Source: Caulobacter sp. BK020
Lineage (GTDB): Bacteria; Pseudomonadota; Alphaproteobacteria; Caulobacterales; Caulobacteraceae
Assembly (NCBI RefSeq): GCF_004342605.1
Contig: NZ_SLZL01000003.1
Location: 124,001 to 188,000, forward strand
DNA length: 64,000 nucleotides
Direction of reading: 5' to 3'
Shown: positions 17,255 through 27,200 of the stretch, in pieces
Layout of the letters: every line of letters starts with the position of its first letter
Numbering within the stretch: position 1 is the stretch's first letter
Program-made: the position numbers and the translations under genes
Notes under the pieces: generated by a model
The model's input: the letters and a program-made list of their open reading frames with translations, nothing else
What the model was told of the DNA's origin: nothing
Databases searched by the model: none

Positions 17255-19870
17255 ATGGCGACAATCAGGATCGTCGGCAGGAGCGCCGGTCGCGCGGCCA
17301 TGGCGATCGCGTTGGTCATGACTGTCCTGACCTTGGTCGCCCTGACGGCCGGCCCGGCGCGCGCCGAAACCCGGGAGGCCCGCCTCGACGCCCTGGGCGA
17401 GCAGATCCGCGCCCATCATGGCAAGCTGACGCCGACGCTGATCGAGACGATGGGCCGCTCGGCGCTGGCGGCCAAGGGCGACGCCCGCTTCTACAGCGCC
17501 TGGCGGGTGCTGAACTACTACCGGAACAATGGCCAGGACGCCGATTTCGCACGCTGGGGCGCTCAGCTCCGCACGGCCGCGGCGCGCGACGGCGAGCCGA
17601 GGCTGGCGGGCATGGTCGAGGCGATGACCCTGTCGGCGCCGGTGCTGTCCGGCCGCGCGGATCACCTGGACGACGCCGTCTGGAGCCGGTTCGACGCCGC
17701 CGGGCCCGACGTCCGCCGCGTGGCGCAGCTGGAACGGCTGCGGGTGGCCGTCGCCCTGAGCCAATGGGCCAACGCCTCGACGGTCGGGACGGCGCTAATT
17801 CGCGACGTCGATGGCCAAAACCCCCTGACCTGGCCCCTGGCGGCCGAGGCCCACACCCTGCTGTCGACGACGCTGGGCGACCTGGGCGACCATGTCAGCG
17901 CCCTGGACCACATGACCTCGGCCGCGGCCCTGGATCGGAAGATCGGCTCGGCGACCCAGGACGCCGAGCGCGTTTACGACCTGGCCTCCATGGCCAGTGC
18001 GGCGGGCGAGTACGCCGCCGCCCAGCGGCTGGCCGCCCTGCATGGCGAGGTCATCAAGACGTCCGGCGGGCCCCGGGCGCTGTTCTTCAACCGCTATCTC
18101 TGCGCCTCGATCGCCTTCGACCAGGCCCAGTGGCCGCGCGTGCTGAGGTGTCTGGACGACATCGCACCGCTGCTGGACCGGCCCGAGGACGGCTGGGCGG
18201 TGGCGGCCCTACGCCTGCGGCTGGAGGTCAAGGCGCGCCTGGGTGACGCCAAGGGCGCCCGCCGCGACTTCGCTCGGCTGCGCGCCGCGCCCGACGGCCT
18301 GGGCGCCGAGGACCCGCTGTTCGACCTGTTCAGCGACGCCTACATCCTGCGGGCCGAGAAGCGCGGCCTGGAGGCGTTCGACGTCTATGACCGCTGGCGG
18401 CGCAAGGCCATGCTGGCCCTGGACGAGGACCACCAGCACAAGATCGCCGACATCTCCTCGGCCCTGCAGGCCGAGCTGGGCGCCAAGCGTGAGCGCCTGC
18501 AGCACGTGGAGAAGGAGGCCGCGCTCCAGCGCGGGCTGAACACGGCCTGGACCCTGGTCGCCGGCCTGATGACCCTGCTGGCGGCCGGCGGCGCGGCCTG
18601 GGTCGTCCACCAGCGCCGGGTCTCGCGGCAGCTGCGCGAGGCGCGGGCGCGGGCCGAGGCGGCCAGCGAAGCCAAGTCGACCTTCCTGGCCACGATGAGC
18701 CACGAGCTGCGCACGCCCCTGAACGGCATGCTGGGCCTGGCCCAGGCGCTGAAGCTGGAACCGCTGGAACCGGGCGAGCGCGAGCAGGTGGAGTTGCTGG
18801 AGGATTCGGGCCGCAACCTGCTGACCCTGCTCAATGACGTGCTGGACCTGTCCAAGATCGAGGCCGGCAAGCTGGATATCGCGCCGATCCCCGGGGACCT
18901 GGTCCACACCTGCACGCGCGCCGCCCGGCTGCACGGCGCCCTGGCCGCCGACAAGGGGCTGGCGATCAGCTTCGCCGCGGAGGGTGACACGCCCGCCAGC
19001 CTGTCCTTCGACCCGGTCCGCGTCCGTCAGTGCGTCTCCAACCTGTTGTCCAACGCCGTGAAGTTCACCGCCCAGGGCGAGGTGGCGATGACCTTGCGGT
19101 GCGAGCCGCTGGCGGACGGCGACGTCCTGGCGACGATCCGCGTCGCCGACAGCGGCGTGGGCATGTCGGCCGAGACCCTGTCCAGGCTGTTCGGCGCCTA
19201 TGTGCAGGCCGATGCGGCCACCGCGCGCGAGTTCGGCGGCACCGGCCTGGGGCTCAACATCACGCGCCGGCTGGCCGAGATGATGGGCGGCGGCGTCACC
19301 GTCGAGAGCCAGGAAGGCGTCGGCTCGACTTTCACCCTGTCCTTCCGCTGCGGCGCAGTCGCCGTCGAGGCGCCTCAGGCCGAAGCGGAGGAAGACGCCC
19401 CCGCGCCGTTCGATCTCCAGGGGCGCAAGGTCCTGCTGGTCGACGACCATCCGGTGAACCGCAAGGTGGTCGGGGTGATGCTGGCGCCGTTCGGCTGCGT
19501 GGTGGTCGAGGCCGAGCACGGGCAGGCTGCTCTGGACCGTCTGGAGACCGAGGCCTTCGACGTGGTGCTGATGGACGTCAACATGCCGGTGATGGACGGC
19601 CTGGAGGCGACGCGCCGCATCCGCGCCCGTTCCGAGTGGGCCGCACTGCCGGTCATCGCCCTGACCGCGGACGTGATGGACGACCAGATCCGGGCCTGCC
19701 GCGAGGCCGGCATGGACGACTTCGTGGTCAAGCCGGTGGACATGGCCGCCCTCGTCTCGGCGGTGACGCGGGCCGGCCGGACGCCGGTGACGGACCATGA
19801 GGCTGGGCAGGACGTCGGCCCGGGCGCGTCGCGCGCAAGGCGAAGAGCGGGCGTGGCGACAGGCGGGTGA
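17255..19870 (+). CDS. Hybrid histidine kinase with periplasmic helical-repeat sensor and receiver
   Basis: An 871-residue membrane kinase. Residues 16-37 form a signal anchor ending ARAE. About 390 residues of alpha-helical, Ala/Leu-rich sequence follow, resembling tetratricopeptide-type repeats and probably periplasmic. A membrane helix near 430-450 ([19 protein letters not shown]) leads to a coiled coil. The phospho-acceptor is His483 in [11 protein letters not shown]. The ATPase domain has [20 protein letters not shown] and GTGLGLNI. The C-terminal receiver has Asp774 in [12 protein letters not shown] and Lys in VVKPVD. No output domain or Hpt is present, so it must pass phosphate to a separate partner. 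The signal is unknown. It converges on the trehalase gene. Confidence 0.88.
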   Translation: MATIRIVGRSAGRAAMAIALVMTVLTLVALTAGPARAETREARLDALGEQIRAHHGKLTPTLIETMGRSALAAKGDARFYSAWRVLNYYRNNGQDADFARWGAQLRTAAARDGEPRLAGMVEAMTLSAPVLSGRADHLDDAVWSRFDAAGPDVRRVAQLERLRVAVALSQWANASTVGTALIRDVDGQNPLTWPLAAEAHTLLSTTLGDLGDHVSALDHMTSAAALDRKIGSATQDAERVYDLASMASAAGEYAAAQRLAALHGEVIKTSGGPRALFFNRYLCASIAFDQAQWPRVLRCLDDIAPLLDRPEDGWAVAALRLRLEVKARLGDAKGARRDFARLRAAPDGLGAEDPLFDLFSDAYILRAEKRGLEAFDVYDRWRRKAMLALDEDHQHKIADISSALQAELGAKRERLQHVEKEAALQRGLNTAWTLVAGLMTLLAAGGAAWVVHQRRVSRQLREARARAEAASEAKSTFLATMSHELRTPLNGMLGLAQALKLEPLEPGEREQVELLEDSGRNLLTLLNDVLDLSKIEAGKLDIAPIPGDLVHTCTRAARLHGALAADKGLAISFAAEGDTPASLSFDPVRVRQCVSNLLSNAVKFTAQGEVAMTLRCEPLADGDVLATIRVADSGVGMSAETLSRLFGAYVQADAATAREFGGTGLGLNITRRLAEMMGGGVTVESQEGVGSTFTLSFRCGAVAVEAPQAEAEEDAPAPFDLQGRKVLLVDDHPVNRKVVGVMLAPFGCVVVEAEHGQAALDRLETEAFDVVLMDVNMPVMDGLEATRRIRARSEWAALPVIALTADVMDDQIRACREAGMDDFVVKPVDMAALVSAVTRAGRTPVTDHEAGQDVGPGASRARRRAGVATGG

Positions 19871-19895
19871 GCGCCCGAAGGCTTCGTGGCGTGGG

Positions 19896-21488
19896 TCAAT
19901 CCGCCCCCGGATAGAGGTCGAGCAGGGCGCGGGTGACGCCGTTGGTCCAGCCAAAGCCGTCCTGCAGCGGGTATTCGCCGCCGCCGCCAGCCTTGGCCTC
20001 CTCGACGTCATACTTTTCAAGCATCTTGCCGCTGGCCTTGTACTCGCGGGCCACGGTGGCCAGCCAGCGCTCACCAATGTCGCGGGCCAGGGCCTCTTCG
20101 CCGTAGCGGCGCAGGCCCGAGACCGCCACCCACTGCAGCGGGGCCCAGCCGTTGGGCGTGTCCCACTGCTGGCCGGTCGAGACGGTGGTGGTGCGCAGGC
20201 CGCCGGGGGCCAGCAGCAGGGCGCGGGTCGACGCCGCCACGGCCTTGGCCTGGTCCGCGCTCGCCGCCCCGACGAACAGCGGATAGAGCGTCGCGGCGCT
20301 GGGATGGTCCAGCCGGGTGCGCTGGCGCCACTGGTAATCCAGATAGAGACCGCGCGGGGCGTCCCACAGATAGGCGTCCATCGCCGCCTGGCGAGCCTTG
20401 GCGCGGCCGCTGAACTCGGCGACGCACGGGGCGTCCGCCAGGTCGGCGCAGCCCTCGGCGATCGCCGTCTCCAGGCCGTACATCAGGGCGTTCAGGTCGA
20501 CCGGGACGATCGACGTGGTCTGGATGGTCTTCAGGCTCCTGCCGTCGGCCATCCAGCGCGAGCTGAAGTCCCAGCCGCTCTCGGCGCCCGAGCGCAGGTC
20601 CCGGAAGACCTCGCCGGCCGGGCGGTTGGCGACTTCGCGCGCGGTCAGCACGTCCTCGCGGTAGGACTCGTCCCGCGGCGTGGTTCGGTCGTCGGCGTAG
20701 CGGTTGAGGATCGCGCCGTCGGGCAGGGCGGCGACCCGGCGATGCGCCTGGCCGGGCGCCAGGGTCTTCTCGCCGTCCATCCAGAAGGCATGCTCGCGCC
20801 GCATCAGGTCCAGGCGCTGCTTGAACCGCGCCTTGTCGGTCTTGTCCGTCAGCCCGACCATGGCGAAGTAGAACGGCGGCTGCGAGCGGCTGAGATAATA
20901 GGTGCGCGTGCCGTTGGGGATGTGGCCGTAGCGGTCGATCAGCCCGCCGAAGTCGTCGACCATGCTCTCCACCGCGTCCTGGCGGCCGTCGGCGGCCAGG
21001 CCCAGCATCGTGAAATAGCTGTCCCAGTAGTACATCTCGCGGAAACGCCCGCCGGGCACGACGAACGGCTTGTCCAGCGGCAGGGCGCTGCCGCCGTCCA
21101 CGGCCTCGACCGGCGGGCGGGTCAGCACCGGCCACAGGGCGGCGATGTGGGCTTTCAGCGTCGTGCGGTCCTTGGACGGCCGGGGAAGCGGCGCGCCGAG
21201 CGGAACGTCGAAATTGGCATGCACGAAGCGCTTCAGCTCGGCGTCGGTGAAGGCGGCGTGGGCGCGATAGGCGGCCAGGATCTGGGCTGGCGGGCGCTTG
21301 GGCGCGGCGTCGACGAAGGTCTTGCCGTCCGGAAACAGCCTGCGCATCTGCACCTGGTGGAACAGCGCGCCGTAGGTGTCGGCGGGGGAGGGGATCTCGC
21401 TGGTCTTGGGCGTCTGGGCCAGGGCGAGCGTCGGAGAGACGAGAGCCAGCCAAAGGGCGGAAGCGGCGAGGACGCGACGATGTTTCAC
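19896..21488 (-). CDS. treA: Periplasmic alpha,alpha-trehalase (GH37)
   Basis: A 530-residue trehalase that splits trehalose into two glucose molecules. I place the start at the GTG at 21488, which follows AAGGAGG with 6-nt spacing and begins a signal peptide (VLAASALWLALVSPTLALA). An open frame reaches back to 21560 but runs through a palindromic repeat and is not credible. Both GH37 signatures are present: PGGRFREMYYWDSY near residue 145, and QQWDTPNGWAPLQW near 445. The catalytic Asp is expected in ESGWDFSSRW and the acid/base in the C-terminal part. It lies behind a FecIR-controlled TBDR gene on the same strand, which suggests coupled uptake and hydrolysis. Confidence 0.94.
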   Translation of the reverse strand: MKHRRVLAASALWLALVSPTLALAQTPKTSEIPSPADTYGALFHQVQMRRLFPDGKTFVDAAPKRPPAQILAAYRAHAAFTDAELKRFVHANFDVPLGAPLPRPSKDRTTLKAHIAALWPVLTRPPVEAVDGGSALPLDKPFVVPGGRFREMYYWDSYFTMLGLAADGRQDAVESMVDDFGGLIDRYGHIPNGTRTYYLSRSQPPFYFAMVGLTDKTDKARFKQRLDLMRREHAFWMDGEKTLAPGQAHRRVAALPDGAILNRYADDRTTPRDESYREDVLTAREVANRPAGEVFRDLRSGAESGWDFSSRWMADGRSLKTIQTTSIVPVDLNALMYGLETAIAEGCADLADAPCVAEFSGRAKARQAAMDAYLWDAPRGLYLDYQWRQRTRLDHPSAATLYPLFVGAASADQAKAVAASTRALLLAPGGLRTTTVSTGQQWDTPNGWAPLQWVAVSGLRRYGEEALARDIGERWLATVAREYKASGKMLEKYDVEEAKAGGGGEYPLQDGFGWTNGVTRALLDLYPGAD

Positions 21489-21505
21489 GAAATTCCTCCT
21501 TCTCC

Positions 21506-21605
21506 TCCACTCATCCCGGCGAAGCCGGGACCCAAGCGGAGGTGGACGTTCCTGGCTCAAAGCCGACCTTCAAGCTCGGCTTGGGTCCTCGCCGGGATGA
21601 GTGGA
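21506..21605. repeat. Palindromic repeat in trehalase leader
   Basis: Left arm 21506-21537 and right arm 21579-21605 are inverted copies of TCCACTCATCCCGGCG...GACCCAAGC. The left arm carries an extra CCCGGC-GAA-GCCGGG minihairpin. It sits 18 bp upstream of the trehalase start, inside the leader between the TBDR gene and treA. A related single arm appears at about 61410-61436. Confidence 0.8.
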
Positions 21606-21748
21606 AATGAAATCAATCGAACTCAAAACGATAAAAGCGCGGATCGGGTCCAGGGCGAACCCGATCCGCAAGCGGCGCCGCGGGGGAGCGGCGTCGTTCC
21701 CGCCGGGCCGAAGCGGCCCCGGCGGATCCCGACCGGACTGGGGGCCGG

Positions 21749-24316
21749 TCAGAAGTTGTAGCCGACGCTGACCTTGAACGACCGGCCCAGGATCGGGCGG
21801 GCGTTGGCGCCGCTGGTCGAGCGCGGGTCGCCCTCGGTCAGGCCGTGGCTGTCGGTCAGGTTGTCGGCCGAGACCTGGACGGTGAAGTCGTTGACGTCGA
21901 AGATCGCGCCCAGGTCGACCTTGGTGTAGCCCTTCAGCACCTGGGTGTTGGCGTTGTCGGCGAAGCGGTCGTCCACGGCGCTGACCGTGCCGTAGAAGGT
22001 CGATTCCACCGAGCCCAGGGTCACGTCGTAGCTGGGGGTGAAGCGGATCATCCAGTCGGGCTGGCGCTGGGCGCTGTTGCCCTTGTTGCCGGGGATCGAC
22101 GACTTGACGATCTCGGTCTTCTGGAAGGTGCCGTTCAGGGCCAGGGACAGGCCGAAGTCCGAGCGCCAACGGCCGTCCAGCTCGACGCCGTGGGCCTTGT
22201 TGCTGTTGCTTTCCTGGATGCCGCCGACGTCGGCGAACTTGGCGCCCTCGAACTTGTTGGCGAAGCCGGTGGCGTAGAGCTCGAACGGACCGCTGCGCAG
22301 CTTGTAGCCCAGCTCGTACTGGTCCACCGACAGGGTGTCGGTCAGGCCCTCGCGGAAGTTGTCGAAGCTGGGGAACTTGTAGCCGCGCGAATAGCGACCG
22401 AACACGCCCGAGACGGCGTTGATGTCGTAGTTGACCCCGACGGTGTAGCTGGTCTTGCTGTTGCTGTAGTCGGTGGCGCGCAGGGCCAGGCCGTCGGGGA
22501 AGCCGGGGCCGTCATCGACCACGTAGTCGGTCTGGAACCGCTCGCGGCGCACGCCCAGGTCGATGCGCAGGGGATCGATCACCTGCCAGGAGTCGGCCAG
22601 GTAGAAGGCGTCCACCCGCCCGTCGCCGGCCGAGGTCAGGCCGAACTTGAAGCAGCTGGAGGTGCTGCCGGCCGCGGCCAGGTCGGCGCAGGTGACCGGA
22701 GCGGCCAGGTAGTCGCCGTTGGCCTTGACCTGCATCGGCTCGACATTGCCGATGGTCCAGAAGTCGTCGGACTTGAAGCTGGAGGCGTAGTAGCCGGCAG
22801 ACAGCTGGTGGGTCCCCACCGTCTTGGCGATCGACAGGTCGTTGGTCACAGCCTTGATCTTCTTCTCGACGATCCAGGCGCCCCAGTTCTGGACGTAGTC
22901 GTTGGCGCCCAGGGCGGTCCCGCCGCGGGTGGTGATCGCGCCGGGGACCACGGTGTTCAGCGAGGCCACGGTGATCGCCGCCCCGTCGGGCACCAGGCCG
23001 TAGGTGTCGGCGTCGCCGTCGGTCAGGCTGAAGCGGTCGCGCACCTGCCAGCCGTCGCCGAACTCGTGCTCGAAGCTGCCGCCGGCCACATAGCCCTTGA
23101 AGCCCCGGCCGTCGGCCAGGTCGAAACTTCGGGTCGCGCCGGCGGCGTTGACCTGCAGGGTGTGGAAGCGGCTGGCCTCGCCCAGCTGGGTGTAGGTTCC
23201 CTTGTCGACGCCGGGCACGTTGATCGCGAACGGCAGGTACCAGGCGCCGTGGTCATCGGTGTAGCGGGCGTAGAGGTTCAGCTTCCCCCGCTCCATCCGC
23301 TTGGTGATGTTGACGGTGAACTGCTGGCCCACCTCGCTGTCGAACTGGGTGTCGCGCACGCCCGGCGAGGTGGTCGCATAGCCGCCGACCATGAAATAGA
23401 GGTCGTCGGCCAGCTTGCCGCTGAGCAGGCCGTCGACGCGGCGCAGGTCGTAGTCGGAGGCGGTCAGCTTGACCAGGCCGTGGGTCTCCTCGCCGCCCTC
23501 CTTGAGCTGGAAGTTGGTGGTCAGGCCCGGCTGGCCGTTCGAGAAGATCGGGTTGGGGCCGCCGCGCAGGGCCTCCATCCGCGAGATCGTCTCGTCGACC
23601 CGGAAGATCGAGCTGTTCTCCAGGAACGACAGGGTCGAGGGCGGATAGATCGGCGAGCCCTGCAGCTGGATGGTCAGGAACTCGGCGTCGCCGGTGGCGG
23701 GGAAGCCGCGCACGAAGACGTTGGCGCCGGCCACGCCGCCCGAGGTCTCGACCCAGACGCCCGGCACCAGGGTCAGCAGTTCGGCGGTGCTCTTGGGCGA
23801 GGCCTTGGTGATGTCGTCGGCGTTGACCGTCGTCACTGCGAAGCTGGCGGCCAGCTTGTCGATGCCGCGGCCGCCGGGGGTGCCGACCACGATCAGTTCG
23901 TCGACCTGGGCGGGCGTTTCCGGCGTGGGCTCGACGGCCGTGGCGGGCTGGGCCTCGGTCTGGGCGCTGGTGGCCACCAGCAGGGTCTTGGCGCGGATGG
24001 CGTAGACGCCGCTGGCGGTGGGCTGGGCGCTGAGGCCCGTGCCGTGCAGCAGGCGCTTGAGGCCTGCCTCGGCGGTGAAGGCGCCGGTCAGGGCCGGGGC
24101 GCGCTTGCCGCGCACGCTGGCCTCGTCATAGGCCAGCTGCTGGCCCGACGCCTGGCCGAAGGCCCGCAGGGCGCCGCTCAGATCCTGGGCGGGAATGTCG
24201 AAGCTGTAGGTGGCCCGCTGCTGTTGGGCGTGGACGGCCGCGGGGGCAGCCAGCAGCATCAGGGCGGCGGCGGCGGTGGAGCCCCAGGCGAGGCGGCGGT
24301 CGAAGGATCTGCGCAT
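21749..24316 (-). CDS. TonB-dependent receptor with STN signalling domain
   Basis: An 855-residue transducer-type receptor. The ATG at 24316 is chosen since GGGAGGGAAG lies just upstream and a signal peptide follows (AAAALMLLAAPAAVHA). Residues about 32-110 are a secretin/TonB short N-terminal (STN) domain (YSFDIPAQDLSGALRAFGQASG), the periplasmic part that contacts FecR. The plug follows a VDELIVVG TonB box (PKSTAELLTLVPGVWVETSGG, NVFVRGFP), then the barrel, ending SVGYNF. STN receptors detect and import their ligand and signal to the fecI-fecR pair, which is directly upstream here. The barrel resembles Caulobacter sugar or siderophore receptors; the trehalase next door favours a sugar (inference). 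Confidence 0.92.
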   Translation of the reverse strand: MRRSFDRRLAWGSTAAAALMLLAAPAAVHAQQQRATYSFDIPAQDLSGALRAFGQASGQQLAYDEASVRGKRAPALTGAFTAEAGLKRLLHGTGLSAQPTASGVYAIRAKTLLVATSAQTEAQPATAVEPTPETPAQVDELIVVGTPGGRGIDKLAASFAVTTVNADDITKASPKSTAELLTLVPGVWVETSGGVAGANVFVRGFPATGDAEFLTIQLQGSPIYPPSTLSFLENSSIFRVDETISRMEALRGGPNPIFSNGQPGLTTNFQLKEGGEETHGLVKLTASDYDLRRVDGLLSGKLADDLYFMVGGYATTSPGVRDTQFDSEVGQQFTVNITKRMERGKLNLYARYTDDHGAWYLPFAINVPGVDKGTYTQLGEASRFHTLQVNAAGATRSFDLADGRGFKGYVAGGSFEHEFGDGWQVRDRFSLTDGDADTYGLVPDGAAITVASLNTVVPGAITTRGGTALGANDYVQNWGAWIVEKKIKAVTNDLSIAKTVGTHQLSAGYYASSFKSDDFWTIGNVEPMQVKANGDYLAAPVTCADLAAAGSTSSCFKFGLTSAGDGRVDAFYLADSWQVIDPLRIDLGVRRERFQTDYVVDDGPGFPDGLALRATDYSNSKTSYTVGVNYDINAVSGVFGRYSRGYKFPSFDNFREGLTDTLSVDQYELGYKLRSGPFELYATGFANKFEGAKFADVGGIQESNSNKAHGVELDGRWRSDFGLSLALNGTFQKTEIVKSSIPGNKGNSAQRQPDWMIRFTPSYDVTLGSVESTFYGTVSAVDDRFADNANTQVLKGYTKVDLGAIFDVNDFTVQVSADNLTDSHGLTEGDPRSTSGANARPILGRSFKVSVGYNF

Positions 24317-24374
24317 TGGTCTTCCCTCCCAAGCGCGCCGACGTTGATTGCGGCGCTTTGGAAGGTGAGACGCC

Positions 24375-25454
24375 TCAGCTCGTCGAAGGCACACCGGCCG
24401 GCGTGGAATTTTTTTGGCCGTGGTCGATTTTCAGCACGGTCACGCCGTTGGCCGCAACCGCGTGGACCGGCAGCACGGCCGTCACCCCGTCGACGAAGGC
24501 CCCGGTGTCGCCCGAGGTGAACACCCCGCTGATCCGCAGCTTGGCCACGCCCGGGTCGCCGATCCGCAGCTTGTCGCGGGCGTAGCGGTTCACCCGCTCG
24601 ACGGCCAGGTCCATGGGCTCGTCCTGGAACACCAGCTGGCCGTTCTCCCAGGCCCGGGCCCGGGCCGGGTCGAGTTGGCTGACCACCGTGGCGCTGGTCC
24701 GGGTCGAGGTCACCAGTTCGTGGTCGGGGGTCAGCAGGCGATCGGCGGGCGCGCCGTCGATCTGCACAGGCGCGGCCTTGTCGGCCCGGCCCGTCTTGTC
24801 GTCCAGCACCGCCACATGGCCCTCGTACAGCACCACCCGCATCTGGCCGGTCAGGCGCTCGACGCTGAACACCGTGCCGGTGGCCACCACCAGCTTGTCG
24901 CCGGCCGCCACCGAGAACGGCCGCAGCGGGTCCTTGGCGACCGAGAACTTGGCCCGGCCGCTGTCCAGCCACAGCCGGCGGCGGCCGCTTTCGTACTTCA
25001 CCTTCAGCACCGTGGCGCTGTCGAGCGAGGCGCGCGAGCCGTCCGCCAGCTCGACGATCCGCCGCTCACCCTCCGTGGTGCGATAGACGTCGGGCAGGCT
25101 GGCCCGCCAGGCGACGCCAGCCCCGACGGCGACCACAAGGCCGGCGGCCAGGCCGGCCCACAGCGCCGGACGGCGGCCGCGCCGGGCCCAGCGACCGTGC
25201 TGGGCCCGGCGCAGGTCCTCAAGCGCCTCGCGACGAAGCGCGATTAGGCCGGGACGGGCGGCCTGCGCCTCGACCGCCCGCCAGGCGGTAACGGCGTCGT
25301 CCAGCAGACCGCGATGGGCCGGGTCGGCCTCGAACCAGGCCTGGAGATCGGTCTGTTCGGCCGGTGAAAGGTCGCCGTCGGCCAGGCGCACGCACCACAG
25401 GGCGGCCTGCTCGTGCGCCGCGTCCCGCCGCTCTTCGAAGGACGAGAGGGTCAT
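24375..25454 (-). CDS. FecR-family anti-sigma factor
   Basis: A 359-residue inner-membrane sigma regulator. The N-terminal DUF4880-type segment (ALWCVRLADGDLSPAEQTDLQAWFEADPAHR trimmed here) binds the sigma factor in the cytoplasm. One membrane helix lies near residue 100-118 (PALWAGLAAGLVVAVGAGVAW). The periplasmic FecR domain follows (YRTTEGERRIVELADGS, VATGTVFSVE), with a C-terminal STN-like tail (VNRYARDKLRIGD). Its start overlaps the fecI stop by ATGA, and it ends 58 bp before the receptor gene. The three genes form one surface-signalling unit. Confidence 0.93.
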   Translation of the reverse strand: MTLSSFEERRDAAHEQAALWCVRLADGDLSPAEQTDLQAWFEADPAHRGLLDDAVTAWRAVEAQAARPGLIALRREALEDLRRAQHGRWARRGRRPALWAGLAAGLVVAVGAGVAWRASLPDVYRTTEGERRIVELADGSRASLDSATVLKVKYESGRRRLWLDSGRAKFSVAKDPLRPFSVAAGDKLVVATGTVFSVERLTGQMRVVLYEGHVAVLDDKTGRADKAAPVQIDGAPADRLLTPDHELVTSTRTSATVVSQLDPARARAWENGQLVFQDEPMDLAVERVNRYARDKLRIGDPGVAKLRISGVFTSGDTGAFVDGVTAVLPVHAVAANGVTVLKIDHGQKNSTPAGVPSTS

Positions 25455-25957
25455 TCGCCGGCCCTCACGCGTCGGGTCAGGTGGGTCATGGCCTTGAGGA
25501 TGTGCTTTTGCACCGCGCTGACGGAGACGCCGTACAGGGCGGCCAGTTCGGCTTGCTTCATGCCTTCCAGACGGAACAGGAGAAAGATGGCCCGGGTGCG
25601 CTCGGGCAGTTCGCGCAGGGCGTCGGAAACCTCGCCCAGGCTCTCGCGGCCCAGCAGTACGCGGGCCGGGTCCAGGGGTTCGAGGTCGAGGGCGCCGGTG
25701 TCGAGGCTGGCGCGATAGTTGGCCCGCACCTTCTCGCGCCGGCCCCGGTCGCGCAGCAGGTTGGCGGCCATCTGGAAGATGTAGGCGTCGGCGTTGTCGA
25801 TCGCGCCGGCTTCGGCCGTGGCCAGCTTGGCGAACAGCTCCTGGGTCATGTCCTCGGCGTCCCCATGGCTGGCGGCGCGGCGCATGAAGAACGCCATCAG
25901 CGCGGGCCGATAGCGCCGGTCGAGTCTGCTCAGGTCTGGCTCGGTGGCTGGCCGCAC
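25451..25957 (-). CDS. ECF sigma factor, FecI type
   Basis: A 168-residue extracytoplasmic-function sigma factor. The GTG at 25957 is the likely start; the frame is open far upstream but overlaps the divergent deacetylase gene. Region 2 reads YRPALMAFFMRRAASHGDAEDMTQELFAKL. Region 4 reads LRELPERTRAIFLLFRLEGM and the HTH ELAALYGVSVSAVQKHILKA. Both are typical for the FecI-like group. It should direct RNA polymerase to the receptor promoter once FecR is signalled. It overlaps fecR by 4 bp. Confidence 0.92.
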   Translation of the reverse strand: MRPATEPDLSRLDRRYRPALMAFFMRRAASHGDAEDMTQELFAKLATAEAGAIDNADAYIFQMAANLLRDRGRREKVRANYRASLDTGALDLEPLDPARVLLGRESLGEVSDALRELPERTRAIFLLFRLEGMKQAELAALYGVSVSAVQKHILKAMTHLTRRVRAGE

Positions 25958-26143
25958 GGTCCTATCCCAGGAGGGTCTGACGATTTTCCCAGGATGTATG
26001 ACGCACGTCGCGGAAAAACCCGCACCGCCGCCCCGGAAGTTTTCGCAACGGGTGCGGCGCCGTGCAAACACGCTTGCGACGACGGCGAAGGACGGCCTAA
26101 GTGTTACCGTTATCATTCGCCAAGGAATGAAGCGGGAGGACGC

Positions 26144-27094
26144 ATGGGCAGGGGAAGCCGCAAGAGCGCGCGGGCGCGGGTCTGGACGCGCTGGATCGCG
26201 CCGCTGGTCGTCGCCGCGACCACGATCGGCGCCGCCCACGCCGCCACGTCCGTGAAGATGGCCCTGACCTTCGACGACCTGCCCACCCACAGCGCCTTGC
26301 CGCCGGACGTCAGCCGCATTGACGTCGCCGGTCGGCTGCTGGCCGCCTTCCATGACGCGGGGACCGGGCCGGTCTACGGCTTCGTCAACGGCGTGGGCGA
26401 GGAGCGCGAGCCGGACTCGGTGGGCGTGCTGTCGCTGTGGCGCGCGGCGGGCCACCCGCTTGGGAACCACACCTGGTCGCACATGGGGCTGAACACCAAC
26501 AGCCTGGCCGACTGGGAGGCCGACCTGGTGCGCAATGAGCCGCTGCTGCAGAGACAGATGGGCCGCGAGGACTGGCATTGGCTGCGCTATCCGTTCCTCA
26601 GCGAGGGCGAGACGCCGGAAAAGCACGTCGCGGCGCGCAAGCTGCTCAAGGCCCACGGCTATCGCATCGCCAGCGTGACCATGAGCTTTGGCGACTATGC
26701 CTGGAACGAGCCCTATGCCCGCTGCATGGCCAAGGGCGACGCGGCGGCGGTGGCGTCGCTGGAAGACAGCTACCTGAAGGCCGCCAAGGACAGCCTGGAC
26801 TATTCGCGCGGCCTGTCGGCCACGCTCTACGGCCGCGACATCCCCTATGTGCTGCTGATGCACGCCGGCGCCTTCGACGCCCGGATGATGCCGCGGCTGC
26901 TGAAGCTGTACCGCGACAACGGCGTGACCTTCGTCAGCCTGCAGGAGGCCGAGCGCGACAGGTTCTACGCCGCCGACTTCAAGACCCAGGCGACCAGCAT
27001 CCCCACCTCTCTGGAAGAGGCCATGAAGGCCAAGGGCCTGCCGGTTCCCAAGCTGGACCTGCCGTTCGCCGATCTCGACAAGATGTGCCGCTAG
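26144..27094 (+). CDS. Secreted polysaccharide deacetylase
   Basis: A 316-residue NodB-homology deacetylase. The ATG at 26144 follows GGGAGGA and starts a signal peptide (WIAPLVVAATTIGAAHA). Motif 1 is LTFDDLPTH (catalytic and metal Asp). Motif 2 is GNHTWSHMG (two metal His). Motif 3 is WLRYPFL. A late LLMHAGAFDARMM supplies the C-terminal histidine motif. The family removes acetyl groups from chitin-oligosaccharides, peptidoglycan or other glycans; the substrate is not clear. It diverges from fecI, so the two share an upstream region of about 190 bp. Confidence 0.9.
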   Translation: MGRGSRKSARARVWTRWIAPLVVAATTIGAAHAATSVKMALTFDDLPTHSALPPDVSRIDVAGRLLAAFHDAGTGPVYGFVNGVGEEREPDSVGVLSLWRAAGHPLGNHTWSHMGLNTNSLADWEADLVRNEPLLQRQMGREDWHWLRYPFLSEGETPEKHVAARKLLKAHGYRIASVTMSFGDYAWNEPYARCMAKGDAAAVASLEDSYLKAAKDSLDYSRGLSATLYGRDIPYVLLMHAGAFDARMMPRLLKLYRDNGVTFVSLQEAERDRFYAADFKTQATSIPTSLEEAMKAKGLPVPKLDLPFADLDKMCR

Positions 27095-27200
27095 GCGGCG
27101 CCCTTCGCCTCGCCGACCAAGGTCGGGCTAGGCAATCCGCCCGCCCTCGGGATGGATCTTAGTTCCGCTTCGGCGCGGTCGATTGAAACAGGAGTTGTCC

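Noticed and set aside
14456..17764. An 1102-codon minus-strand frame across dctB-dctD
   Set aside because: Antisense shadow of two genes with clear kinase and regulator motifs.
21489..21560. N-terminal extension of trehalase to an upstream start
   Set aside because: It translates a palindromic repeat; GTG 21488 has an ideal AAGGAGG and starts a signal peptide.
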